From assembly GCF_029952525.1 (NCBI RefSeq), contig NZ_JASAOF010000010.1, forward strand, positions 1-64,000: a DNA stretch of 64,000 bases, in the 5' to 3' direction. The position numbers were made by a program, and so were the translations under genes. Below are positions 33,554 through 41,484 of this stretch, one piece after another; positions within the stretch are counted from its first letter, which is position 1; each line of letters opens with the position of its first letter. The stretch comes from Saccharopolyspora ipomoeae. Its GTDB lineage: Bacteria; Actinomycetota; Actinomycetes; Mycobacteriales; Pseudonocardiaceae. The notes below the pieces were generated by a model, which saw nothing but the letters and a program-made list of their open reading frames with translations, was not told the origin of the DNA and did not search any database.

Positions 33554-34701
33554 AACATCGCAGCCTGAGAGCGCTCTCGTTAGGTGCCGCCGTGCTGGCC
33601 CTCGGAGCCTGTTCCGCACCACCGCCCCCGCCACCACCGGTCCCGCACGGCTACGTCGAAGGCGCCGAGGAGACCGCCGAGACCCAGTCCCGCCTCGTCG
33701 TCGCCGACGGCGGGGGAGCGGTGCGGGTGCTGGACCTGCTCACCGAGGAGGTGCGCGAGCTCGCGCCCGTTCCGGGCGTGCGCGAGGCCGCCACCGACGG
33801 CCGCTTCGCCTACCTCTCCGACGCCGACTCGGTGCACGTCGTCGACAGCGGCGGCTGGACCGTCGATCACAGCGACCACGTCCACCACTACCGAGCCGAG
33901 ATCCGGGAGCTGGGGGAGGTTCCGCTCGCCACCCCGGCGCAGGCGCAGAGCGACAAGGTGGTCGTCGCGCTGTCCGGTGCCGACGGCCAGGTGGCGCTGC
34001 TGAACCGGGAACCGCTGGAGAAGGGCGAGATCGAGCGGGCCGGGAACCTCCGCGTGCGGCCCGGAACGGCGGCCGTGCCCTACGAGCAGCGCGTGCTGGC
34101 CATGTCCGACACCGGCGTGCGGGTGCTGGACCGCAACGGCGCCGAGACCGGGCGCATCGCCGAGCCCTGCGCCGAACCCACCGGGACGGCGGTGACGCGG
34201 CGCGGCGTGGTGTTCGGTTGCGCCGACGGAGCCCTGCTCGTGACCGCGGACGACGGCGAGTTCCGCGGCGAGAAGATCCCCTACCCGTCGAACGCACCGC
34301 GCGCCACCGAGTTCCACATGCGGCCCGGCAGCGACACCCTCGCCGCCCTCGCCGGCACCGACGGCGCCTGGCTGCTGGACCTGTCCCAGCGCTCGTTCAC
34401 GCACGTGCCCACCGGTCCGGTGACCGCCGTCAACGCCGTCGGGGCGGGCGGTTCGCTGCTGGCCGTCGGCACCGACGGGACCTTGCGCGCCTACCGGCAG
34501 GACGGCACCGAGATCGCCCGCAACCAGGTCGTCGCCCCCGGCGGGCCACCGCCGAGCATCCAGGTCGACACCTCCCGCGCGTACGTCAACGACGTCGCCG
34601 CCGGGACGGTGCACGAGATCGACTACAACGACGGTCTCCGCGTCGCCCGGAGCTTCCAGCTGGGCGGGCAGGCCGCGCACGTGGTGGAGACGGGCCGGTG
34701 A
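33550..34701 (+). CDS. AztD-like lipoprotein with an altered metal-site motif
   Basis: The 383-residue secreted lipoprotein has a signal peptide ending in the lipobox LGAC (Cys21) followed by a Pro-rich linker, then repeated beta-propeller-like blades (RLVVADGGGAVRVLDLLTEEVREL, VLAMSDTGVRVLDRNG, LLAVGTDGTLRAYRQDG). It resembles AztD zinc chaperones and has a His cluster HSDHVHHY near residue 111. Where the paralogue at 35633 has CPGVHGEAV, this protein has CAEPTGTAV, losing the histidine. Gene overlaps on both sides show one operon. It may bind metal differently or serve another role in zinc handover. Confidence 0.75.
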   Translation: MKHRSLRALSLGAAVLALGACSAPPPPPPPVPHGYVEGAEETAETQSRLVVADGGGAVRVLDLLTEEVRELAPVPGVREAATDGRFAYLSDADSVHVVDSGGWTVDHSDHVHHYRAEIRELGEVPLATPAQAQSDKVVVALSGADGQVALLNREPLEKGEIERAGNLRVRPGTAAVPYEQRVLAMSDTGVRVLDRNGAETGRIAEPCAEPTGTAVTRRGVVFGCADGALLVTADDGEFRGEKIPYPSNAPRATEFHMRPGSDTLAALAGTDGAWLLDLSQRSFTHVPTGPVTAVNAVGAGGSLLAVGTDGTLRAYRQDGTEIARNQVVAPGGPPPSIQVDTSRAYVNDVAAGTVHEIDYNDGLRVARSFQLGGQAAHVVETGR

Positions 34702-35609
34702 AGCGCACCGCGACGCGCGCGATCCTCGCGCTGCTCACCCTGCTGCTCACCGCCACCGCCTGCTCCGCCGGAGCCCAGCCGCGCGCCGAGGTGGTCGTGA
34801 CCACCAACATCCTCGGCGACATCACCCGGCAGATCGTCGGCGACCGCGCGTCGGTGTCGGTGCTGATGGAGGCGGGCGCCGACCCGCACTCCTTCGGGAT
34901 CTCCGCGCAGCAGGCCGCCGAGCTCGAACAGGCCGACCTCGTCGTGCACAACGGGCTCGGCCTGGAGGAGGGCGTGCAGCGCCACGTCCAGACCGCCCGG
35001 GCCGAAGGGGTTCCGACCCTCGCGGTCGCCGAGCAGGTCGACCCGCTCCCGATCGCCGGACCGGGTTCGCAGGCCGACCCGCACTTCTGGACCGACCCGG
35101 CGCGGGTCGCCCGCGCCGTCGGCATCATCGCCGACCACGTCGTGTCCAACGTGGACGGGATCGACGCGGCGGCGGTGAAGGACCAAGCGGCGCAGTACGC
35201 ATCGCAGGTGCTCGCGGTCGAGGGCGAGATGGCGCAGCGGTTCGAGCAGATCCCGCCGGAGCGCCGCAAGCTCGTCACCAACCACCACGTGTTCGGCTAC
35301 CTCGCGCAGCGCTACGGCTTCGAGGTGATCGGTGCGGTGATCCCCAGCGGCACCACGCTGGCCTCACCCAGCGCCTCCGACCTGTCGTCGCTGGCCGACG
35401 CCGTCCGCCGAGCCGGGGTGCGCACGATCTTCGCCGACTCGTCGCAGCCGGACCGGCTGGCGCGAGTGCTGGCCGAGCAGGCCGGGCTCGACGTGCGGGT
35501 GACGCCGCTGTTCTCCGAATCGCTCACCGCTCCGGGCCGGGGTGCCGCCACCTACCTGGAGATGACCCGCGCCAACACCGAGGCGATCGCCTCCGGACTC
35601 GGCGCTTGA
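34698..35609 (+). CDS. aztC: Zinc ABC transporter substrate-binding lipoprotein
   Basis: The 303-residue cluster A-I binding protein captures extracellular zinc. It has a lipobox TATAC (Cys near 20) and the three family histidines: H in GADPHSFGIS, H in ADPHFWTDP, and H in TNHHVFGYLAQRYG. The fourth ligand is a C-terminal Asp in IFADSSQ. The His-rich loop of ZnuA is missing, as in AztC proteins that rely on AztD for loading. GTG at 34698 overlaps the upstream stop. Confidence 0.87.
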   Translation: MKRTATRAILALLTLLLTATACSAGAQPRAEVVVTTNILGDITRQIVGDRASVSVLMEAGADPHSFGISAQQAAELEQADLVVHNGLGLEEGVQRHVQTARAEGVPTLAVAEQVDPLPIAGPGSQADPHFWTDPARVARAVGIIADHVVSNVDGIDAAAVKDQAAQYASQVLAVEGEMAQRFEQIPPERRKLVTNHHVFGYLAQRYGFEVIGAVIPSGTTLASPSASDLSSLADAVRRAGVRTIFADSSQPDRLARVLAEQAGLDVRVTPLFSESLTAPGRGAATYLEMTRANTEAIASGLGA

Positions 35610-35632
35610 CCTGGAAAGAGGGAGAGGAAACC

Positions 35633-36796
35633 ATGTTGAAACGGGCTCGCTTACCGATCGCCGTCGCCACGACGGCGCTGGCCCTGGCCGCGTGCGGCAC
35701 CGAGCAGGCCGCAGGACCCGCGCCGGTGGAACCCGCCAAGGCGGTCACCGACCCGATCGTCACCACCTACGACGGCGGCATCCTGGTGCTGGACGGCAAA
35801 ACCCTGTCCGTGGCCCAGGACATCCCGCTGCCGGGCTTCAACCGGCTGAACCCGGCCGGCGACGCCGAGCACGTGATGGTGTCGACGTCGACGGGCTTCC
35901 AGGCGCTCGACGCCGTGCACGCCCGGCTCACCGACGTGCAGTTCCCGGCGCCCAAGCCCGGGCACGTGGTGCGCAACGCCGGCCGGACGGTGCTGTTCGC
36001 CGACGGGACCGGCGAGGTGACCTCGTTCGACACCGCCGAGCTCGCCAACGGCGCGCCCGCCACCGACAAGCACACCGCCGCCGAGGCGCACCACGGCGTC
36101 GCGGTGGAGCTGTCCAACGGGCAGATGGTGCTCTCGCTGGGCAACGAGGAGGACCGCACCGGCATCGCGGTCCTCGACGAGCACCGCCACGAGATCACCC
36201 GGAACGAGGACTGCCCCGGCGTGCACGGCGAGGCCGTCGCGCAGGGCGAAGCGGTGGTCATCGGGTGCGAGAACGGCGCGCTGGTGTACCGCGACGGGCA
36301 GATCACCAAGATCACCAGCCCGACGCCCTACGGCCGGATCGGCAACCAGGCAGGCAGCGAGCACTCGCCGATCGTGCTCGGCGACTACAAGCAGGACGAG
36401 CACGCCGAGCTCGAACGCCCGCAGCAGGTCGCGCTGGTCAACACCGCCGACTCGTCGCTGAAGCTGGTCGACCTGGGCACCAGCTACACCTTCCGCTCGC
36501 TGGGCCGCGGCCCGGCCGGGGAGGCGCTGGTGCTGGGCACCGACGGGCAGCTGCACGTGATCGACCCGGTGCAGGCCCGCGTGGTCCGCAGCATCCCGGT
36601 CATCGGGCAGTGGGAGGAGCCGCTGGAGTGGCAGCAACCGCGTCCGGCGCTGTTCGTCCGCGGCGGGACGGCCTACGTGACCGACCCCGCCAAGCGCGAG
36701 ATCCACGCGATCGACCTGGGTTCCGGGCAGAAGACCGCCACCGGAGCGCTTCCCCAGGCCCCCAACGAGATCGCGACTCCGATCGCGGGTCACTGA
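35633..36796 (+). CDS. aztD: Zinc metallochaperone
   Basis: The 387-residue secreted protein has a lipoprotein-type signal (LALAACG, Cys near 21) and a beta-propeller body. The conserved region has the AztD-type ligands in DEHRHEITRNEDCPGVHGEAV followed by VIGCENGALVYRDG. AztD hands zinc to AztC in the extracytoplasmic space. GAGAGGA precedes the ATG at 35633. It is the last gene of the operon and is followed by a perfect terminator. Confidence 0.85.
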   Translation: MLKRARLPIAVATTALALAACGTEQAAGPAPVEPAKAVTDPIVTTYDGGILVLDGKTLSVAQDIPLPGFNRLNPAGDAEHVMVSTSTGFQALDAVHARLTDVQFPAPKPGHVVRNAGRTVLFADGTGEVTSFDTAELANGAPATDKHTAAEAHHGVAVELSNGQMVLSLGNEEDRTGIAVLDEHRHEITRNEDCPGVHGEAVAQGEAVVIGCENGALVYRDGQITKITSPTPYGRIGNQAGSEHSPIVLGDYKQDEHAELERPQQVALVNTADSSLKLVDLGTSYTFRSLGRGPAGEALVLGTDGQLHVIDPVQARVVRSIPVIGQWEEPLEWQQPRPALFVRGGTAYVTDPAKREIHAIDLGSGQKTATGALPQAPNEIATPIAGH

Positions 36797-36800
36797 CCGC

Positions 36801-36841
36801 ACGACGAGGCCCGGCATCTCAGCGATGCCGGGCCTCGTCGT
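36801..36841 (+). terminator. Strong terminator after aztD
   Basis: Perfect 17-bp arms (36801-36817 and 36825-36841; ACGACGAGGCCCGGCAT and its complement) enclose a 7-nt loop, starting 4 bp after the stop codon and ending against the convergent small gene. Confidence 0.9.
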
Positions 36842-36845
36842 CCCG

Positions 36846-37226
36846 CTAGTTGTTCTGCGCGTGAGTCGCGGGGGTGCGGGTGCGCAGGCGTGCCGGGAGG
36901 GTGTCCGCGCTCAGCGGGGTGGAGGTCATCCAGCCGGTCAGCGCGGCCAGGTCGGCGCGGTCGCGCAGCGGGCCCACGGGGATCACCGGGCCGGTGGGAC
37001 GTCGCTTGAGGTCGCACGGCTGCACCAGCACCACCGTCCCGTCGCCGGAGGTCTGCGCGCGGGTGCGGCACCACAGGCTCCCGAGCTGGCAGGGCGCGCT
37101 GACCAGCACGCCGTGCGGGGTCCGGCTCACCGACTCCCGCAACGCGTCGAGCACCGGCAGCTGCTCCCGGCAGTCGTCGCACACCACCGCCGTGAATCCC
37201 ACGGTCCGAGTCGCTGACTCCACCAC
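36846..37226 (-). CDS. Cys-containing 126-residue orphan under a Zur-like box
   Basis: I do not recognise a firm family. The protein has a CDDC pair near residues 16-19 and further cysteines in SAPCQLGSLWC and VQPCDLKRR, a pattern reminiscent of thioredoxin-fold [2Fe-2S] or zinc-binding proteins. No signal peptide is visible. A Zur-like box lies just upstream and the zinc uptake operon is its neighbour, which suggests a role under zinc limitation such as metal sparing or storage. The start codon is followed by VESATRTVGF; GGAGGTCGT precedes it. Confidence 0.7.
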   Translation of the reverse strand: MVESATRTVGFTAVVCDDCREQLPVLDALRESVSRTPHGVLVSAPCQLGSLWCRTRAQTSGDGTVVLVQPCDLKRRPTGPVIPVGPLRDRADLAALTGWMTSTPLSADTLPARLRTRTPATHAQNN

Positions 37227-37248
37227 GACCTCCTCCTAGCTCACCCAA

Positions 37249-37286
37249 TGACACGATAACGATAACCGTTTTCAACTGCAGTGTCA
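37249..37286. promoter_or_regulatory. Zur-like box before the Cys-containing orphan gene
   Basis: GATAACGATAACCGTTTTC (37255-37273) matches the aztA/aztB box at 15 of 19 positions. It is enclosed by an outer TGACAC/GTGTCA inverted repeat (37249-37254 and 37281-37286). Confidence 0.72.
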
Positions 37287-37320
37287 CGAGGGCGGTCAGG
37301 TCGTGGAGGCGTGGGGCAGG

Positions 37321-37390
37321 GGGCAGTTTTTCCTCGAATTGACCGGACATAACGGACATTGATCATGGGTGATTCGAGGAAAAACCGCCC
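37321..37390. repeat. Dispersed inverted-repeat element, copy 3
   Basis: The 20-bp arms (37321-37340 and 37371-37390) differ at two positions and enclose the same 30-nt centre as copy 2. The right arm runs to the first base of the stop codon of the MpaB-family gene, so the element probably ends that transcript. Confidence 0.82.
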
Positions 37391-38277
37391 TACCTCGCGA
37401 TCGGGCACGCCGGGGGAGCGTCGCGGTGGGTCGGGTTGCGGCGGTAGGAGTCCGGCCCGAGGTCGTCGAGGGTGTATCCGGACGGGTAGGTGCGGGGGCG
37501 GGGGGCGACCGGGCGGGAGTCGGGGCGCGGTGAGCCGAGGCGGAGGAGCAGGGCTCGGGCCTTGAGCGCCAGGCGGACCGCGCGGCGGGCGGGCTCGGGC
37601 GGGCGGGGGATGTCGAGGGCGTCGAGCAGGTGCGGGTCCATCAGCAGGCGGGTGGCGTCGCTGACCGGGGCCGAGAGCGGGCGCGGGAACCACGAGCCGA
37701 ACAGCCGCATCGTCGAGTCGGCGACGCGCCTGCCGCCTTCGTCGAAGGCGAACCGCTCGCGCTCGTAGTCGTCGAGGAACCGCTCGAACCCCGCGTAGGT
37801 CTCCGGCATGCCCTCGATCCGCATGCCCTCGCCCAACTTCCGCCACATCGCGGTCAGGCCGCGGATCTCGTTGGGGTGCAGGCGACGCCAGCCGAACTCG
37901 TTGATCCAGCGCACCGGCATCACCACGAACGTCGCCAGCGTGTAGAGGTAGTCGTCGTTGCTGATCCGGTAGCGCCAGTGGATCTGGTTGAGCCGGTCCA
38001 CCGCCCGCTCCCGCGAGCTCGGCGAGTCGGGGATGAGGATCTCGTAGAGCACCAGGACCGTGTCGTCGTAGCGCTTCTGCGTGCCGCGCTCGAACTCGCC
38101 GGTGCGGTCGAGCAGCCGTCCGATGGTCGGCACCGCGTAGGTGCGGAACAGCGCGAGTTCGAGGGAACGCGTGAAGTCCCAGGGGAATTCGTACTGGAAC
38201 AGCAGTCGGTAGATCTCGTCGCAGTCCCGCTCCGGGTCCATCGCGAGGATCGTCTTCAGGCGGTCGAAGCGCCGCAT
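37390..38277 (-). CDS. MpaB/DUF2236-family oxygenase
   Basis: The 295-residue protein belongs to the MpaB-like (DUF2236) family, related to latex-clearing and mycophenolate oxygenases thought to bind haem. Landmarks are LFRTYAVPTIGRLLDRTGEFE, KRYDDTVLVLYEIL, INQIHWRYRISNDDYLYTLATFVVMPVRWINEFGWR-L and Y-GFERFLDDYERE. ATG at 38277 follows GGGAGGT; the frame extends 61 codons further without a ribosome site. It diverges from an acyl-CoA dehydrogenase. The C-terminus is rich in Pro/Arg and of low complexity. Confidence 0.8.
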   Translation of the reverse strand: MRRFDRLKTILAMDPERDCDEIYRLLFQYEFPWDFTRSLELALFRTYAVPTIGRLLDRTGEFERGTQKRYDDTVLVLYEILIPDSPSSRERAVDRLNQIHWRYRISNDDYLYTLATFVVMPVRWINEFGWRRLHPNEIRGLTAMWRKLGEGMRIEGMPETYAGFERFLDDYERERFAFDEGGRRVADSTMRLFGSWFPRPLSAPVSDATRLLMDPHLLDALDIPRPPEPARRAVRLALKARALLLRLGSPRPDSRPVAPRPRTYPSGYTLDDLGPDSYRRNPTHRDAPPACPIAR

Positions 38278-38322
38278 CCCAGGTACCTCCCCAACTGCGG
38301 TCGACCACTCGAACGTAGATCG

Positions 38323-38343
38323 TTGTTGGTCGTGGGTCAACAG
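38323..38343. promoter_or_regulatory. Imperfect TTG/CAA dyad upstream of the MpaB gene
   Basis: TTGTTG and GGTCAACAG form a degenerate 21-bp dyad. Its right half matches the dyad at 51323-51343 (GGTCAATAG). Confidence 0.4.
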
Positions 38344-38402
38344 GGTGTAAAGGCTGTCAGGAACGCTTGTCCTAGGGCTACCTGCCGATCGGGTGAGAGT
38401 TC

Positions 38403-38423
38403 TTATTGACAGAGTGACAACAG
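38403..38423. promoter_or_regulatory. TTATTGACA dyad between MpaB and acyl-CoA dehydrogenase genes
   Basis: TTATTGACA...TGACAACAG agrees with the perfect palindrome at 51323-51343 at 14 of 21 positions with identical length, and contains a consensus -35 hexamer. It is a possible shared operator. Confidence 0.5.
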
Positions 38424-38471
38424 TGTCGCCAGACTCCGCTGAGAAACATTCAGCAGCCATGGAGGCACGTC

Positions 38472-39614
38472 ATGCCACGAGTCCTGACCGATGAGCAGCG
38501 CGACCTGGTCGACGCCGTCGGCGAGTTCTGCCGCCGCGAGTGCGGCACCAAGGAGCAGCGGGACAAGCTCACCGCGCACGGCTCCGAGCCGCACAACCAG
38601 GACCTCTACGACAAGATGGCCGACCTCGGCTGGCTCGGCATCTCGCTGCCCGAGGCCTACGGCGGATCCGGGCAGGGCATGACCGAGCTGTGCCTGTTCC
38701 TGGAGGAGACCGCCTACGGCCGCGCCCCGATGAGCGGCTTCGCCACCACGATCATCACCGCCGCCGCCTACGAGAAGTTCGCCTCGGAGGAGCAGAAGCG
38801 CACCGTTCTCGAAGGCGTCGTGCGCGGGCGGGTGGAGGCCGTGTCGATGTCGGAACCCGGTGCCGGCTCCGACGTGGGCGCGCTGGTGTGCCGGGCCGAG
38901 AAGGTCGACGGCGGCTGGCTGATCAACGGGCAGAAGACCTGGTGCTCCAACGCCCACATCGCCGACCACATCCTGCTCATCGCCCGCACCTCGCAGGAGG
39001 ACTCCAAGCACCGCGGGCTGACCCAGTTCATGGTGCCGACCGGCGTCGACGGGCTGCAGATCAGCGGCATCGAGACGATGGGCGGCCGCGAGGTCAACGA
39101 CCTGTACTTCACCGACTGCTTCCTGCCGGACTCCGCCGTCGTCGGCACCGTCGGGCAGGCGTGGTCGCAGCTGATGGCCGGGCTGAACCTGGAGCGGATG
39201 ATCCTCGGCGCCAACATGGTCGGAGCTGCCCGGCGGGCCTTCGACGACACGCTGGACTACGTCAAGCAGCGCGAGCAGTTCGGCAAGCCGATCGGGTCGT
39301 TCCAGGCGCTCAAGCACCGCATCGCCGACATGGCCACCGAGATCGAGTGCGCCCAGCTGCTGCTCTACAGCGTCGCCGCGGCCATCGACCGCGAACCCGG
39401 CAAGGTCTTCGCCCGCGAGGCCTCGATGGTCAAGCTCAAGAGCACCGAGCTCGCCAAGCACGTCTCCCTGGAGGGCATGCAGATGCTCGGCGGCTACGGC
39501 TACGCCACCGAGTACGACATGGAGTCGATGCTGCGCTCCACGGTCGTCTCGACCGTCTACGGCGGCACCAGCGAGATCCAGCGGGACATCATCGGCAAGA
39601 CCTACGGCCTCTGA
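38472..39614 (+). CDS. Acyl-CoA dehydrogenase
   Basis: The 380-residue flavoenzyme introduces an alpha-beta double bond in acyl-CoA. It shows the FAD/substrate motifs (AVSMSEPGAGSDVGAL, INGQKTWCSNAHIADHILLIAR), the fingerprint REQFGKPIGSFQALKHRIADM, and the C-terminal QMLGGYGYATEYDMESMLRSTVVSTVYGGTSEIQRDIIGKTYGL. GGAGGCACGTC precedes the ATG. Its context beside an MpaB gene and the mce locus suggests lipid or steroid-like substrates, but the chain preference is unknown. Confidence 0.92.
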   Translation: MPRVLTDEQRDLVDAVGEFCRRECGTKEQRDKLTAHGSEPHNQDLYDKMADLGWLGISLPEAYGGSGQGMTELCLFLEETAYGRAPMSGFATTIITAAAYEKFASEEQKRTVLEGVVRGRVEAVSMSEPGAGSDVGALVCRAEKVDGGWLINGQKTWCSNAHIADHILLIARTSQEDSKHRGLTQFMVPTGVDGLQISGIETMGGREVNDLYFTDCFLPDSAVVGTVGQAWSQLMAGLNLERMILGANMVGAARRAFDDTLDYVKQREQFGKPIGSFQALKHRIADMATEIECAQLLLYSVAAAIDREPGKVFAREASMVKLKSTELAKHVSLEGMQMLGGYGYATEYDMESMLRSTVVSTVYGGTSEIQRDIIGKTYGL

Positions 39615-39758
39615 TCCCCCCGATCGTGCCCTCACGTCAAGAACCGCGGTATTCGACCGACGAATGCCGCGGTTTTCGACGCGACGCGAACCGCGGTTCT
39701 CACCGATCGAAAACCGCGGTTCTCGTCTTGAGGGGCACGATCGGGGAGGGATCAGAGG
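39608..39758. repeat. Nested palindrome array spanning two convergent stop codons (CCGCGG cores, 23-24-bp period)
   Basis: Four AACCGCGGTT-type palindromes (CCGCGG at 39644, 39667, 39691 and 39714) repeat every 23, 24 and 23 bp. A long outer inverted repeat surrounds them: CCTCTGATCCC at 39608-39618 against GGGATCAGAGG at 39748-39758, continuing with CGATCGTGCCC / GGGGCACGATCG. The outer arms contain the stop codons of both convergent genes. The whole is nearly symmetric about position 39683. Confidence 0.85.
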
Positions 39759-40282
39759 AGTTGGATGTTGTCGATGAGCCAGCGGCCGTCGTCGTGGATG
39801 AGGGTCATCTGCATGCGGTTCCGGTCCACCCGGGGTTCCGGGGTGTTCTTGTTGGTGATCTTCTGGTCGACGAAGAGGGCGACGACCGCGTGGTTCTCGT
39901 CGGCGGAGACGGTGGCCGTGGTGAGGACCGTGCCCTCGGAGATCGCTTGGTTCTGGCGGATCAGTTCGGTGAGGCTGGAGCTGACCTGCTCGTACTGCTG
40001 GGCGAACTGGCCGTGGGCGTTGGCGGTGACGGCGGCGAAGTTGGAGTCCAGGCGCCGGTAGTCGTAGGTAGAGAGGTCCGTCGCGTAGCGCCGGGCGGCC
40101 TCCTGGGCGGCGGCGCGGGCCGACTCCGCGGCGACGTGGGCGCGCAGTTGCAGGCCGGTGTAGCCCAGGGCGCCGAGGAGCACCGCTGCGATCACCGCCG
40201 CGACCAGGACTCGCGGCTTGCGAAGAGCGGGGCGAGAGGTGGCGCGGGAGGCGGTCTCGGGCTCGGTCCGGGTGTCGGTCAT
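39752..40282 (-). CDS. Mce-associated membrane protein
   Basis: The 176-residue protein has a short cytoplasmic N-terminus, one membrane helix (VLVAAVIAAVLLGALGYTGL, about residues 26-45) and an extracytoplasmic domain ending in RMQMTLIHDDGRWLIDNIQLL, the pattern of Mce-associated (Mas/Mam) proteins. It is the last gene of the mce operon and its start overlaps the mceF stop. Such proteins are thought to stabilise Mce complexes in the cell envelope. Confidence 0.85.
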   Translation of the reverse strand: MTDTRTEPETASRATSRPALRKPRVLVAAVIAAVLLGALGYTGLQLRAHVAAESARAAAQEAARRYATDLSTYDYRRLDSNFAAVTANAHGQFAQQYEQVSSSLTELIRQNQAISEGTVLTTATVSADENHAVVALFVDQKITNKNTPEPRVDRNRMQMTLIHDDGRWLIDNIQLL

Positions 40283-41484
40283 CAGCGGACTCCTTGCAGC
40301 GGGATCGAGTACCAGGAGCGGGAACCGAGCACCTCGCTCTGCCCACCGGAGGTGCCGAGGGTGAAGCCGGCGCCGGTGTCGCCGGTGGTGGTGTCGTAGG
40401 TGCCCATCGGCCGGGGCGCGTTCGCGGCGCTGCGCTGGCCCATCCGAGGGTCGTCGCCCGGGCAGTGCCAGTCCAGGGACGGTTCGCGCGGCTCGGTGTC
40501 GGTGGGCGAGCGTCGCTCGATCGGCGTGACGCACGACGGCCCCTGGGTGATGACCAGGTCGAAGTCCGCGGTGTCGCCGTGCACGATGCGCCCCAGCCCG
40601 CCGAACGTGCCGGGCAGCGACACCAATGCCTGCTGCATCGCCGGACCCCGGACGCTGACGATCTGCCCGGTCGTGACGAGGTTGCCCAGCAGCGCGGTCA
40701 CCGACGGCTCGTTGTCGGCCATCAACCGCGCCACCTGCCGCGTCGTGTCCGGGGCGGTGGACAGCAGCGACCGCACCTGCGGCTCGTCGGCGCGCACCTG
40801 GTCGGTCAGCGACCGCAGGTTCGCCGCCAGCACCCGCAACCGGTCGCCCTGCTCGCCGTTCGGCCCCACCAGGGCGCGCCCGTTGTCGAGGGTGCTGCGC
40901 AGCCGCGGCACGTTCTCCCGGGTCACCCGCAGCAGTTCCGCGCTGTTGTCCAGGATGCGGGTCAGCTCCGGGCCGGTGCCGTTGAGGCCGGTGGCGAGCG
41001 CCTCGCCGAGCCGGTCCACGTCGCGCGGGTCGACGCTGTCGCTGATCGCGGTGAAGTCGGTCAGCAACGTCTCCAGCGGCAGCGGCCGGGCGGTCCGCTC
41101 GTGCTGGATGACGCTGCCGTCGCGCAGGAACGGGCCCGCGTCGGTGTCGGCCCGCAGGTCCAGGTGCTGCAGAGCCATCGGGGTGTCCATCGCGATCACC
41201 GCCCGCGCGGAGGCGGGCACCCGCGCCGAGGAATCGATCGCCACGAGCACGCTCACCCCGGCGTCCTCGATGCGCACCCCGGTCACCGCGCCGATCTCCA
41301 CGCCCCGGAACGTCACCAGCGAGTCCCGGGTGATGCCGGAGGCTTCCGGCATCCGCACCGTCACGTGGTGCGGTGCGGAGATCATGTGCGGGCGCACGAC
41401 GTTGGTCACGACGTACACCGTGCAGCCGATGCTGATCAGCGCGAACAGCGCGATCTGCACCAGCATCAACCGGTTCCGCCTCAC
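40282..41484 (-). CDS. mceF: Mce-family protein, sixth position (MceF-like)
   Basis: The 400-residue protein has an N-terminal signal anchor (LVQIALFALISIGCTVYVV), an MCE/MlaD domain (about residues 40-125: VTVRMPEASGITRDSLVTFRGVEIGAVTGVRIEDAGVSVLVAI) and a long helical region (about 140-300) typical of the tube-forming part. It forms part of a lipid-importing hetero-hexamer with the five preceding proteins. GTG at 41484 overlaps the upstream stop. The C-terminus is Gly/Pro/Thr-rich. Confidence 0.9.
   Translation of the reverse strand: MRRNRLMLVQIALFALISIGCTVYVVTNVVRPHMISAPHHVTVRMPEASGITRDSLVTFRGVEIGAVTGVRIEDAGVSVLVAIDSSARVPASARAVIAMDTPMALQHLDLRADTDAGPFLRDGSVIQHERTARPLPLETLLTDFTAISDSVDPRDVDRLGEALATGLNGTGPELTRILDNSAELLRVTRENVPRLRSTLDNGRALVGPNGEQGDRLRVLAANLRSLTDQVRADEPQVRSLLSTAPDTTRQVARLMADNEPSVTALLGNLVTTGQIVSVRGPAMQQALVSLPGTFGGLGRIVHGDTADFDLVITQGPSCVTPIERRSPTDTEPREPSLDWHCPGDDPRMGQRSAANAPRPMGTYDTTTGDTGAGFTLGTSGGQSEVLGSRSWYSIPLQGVR

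Noticed and set aside
39641-39720. CRISPR-like regular spacing of short palindromes
   Set aside because: Repeats are only about 10-14 bp, spacers about 10 bp, there are 3-4 units at most, and no cas genes are in the window.
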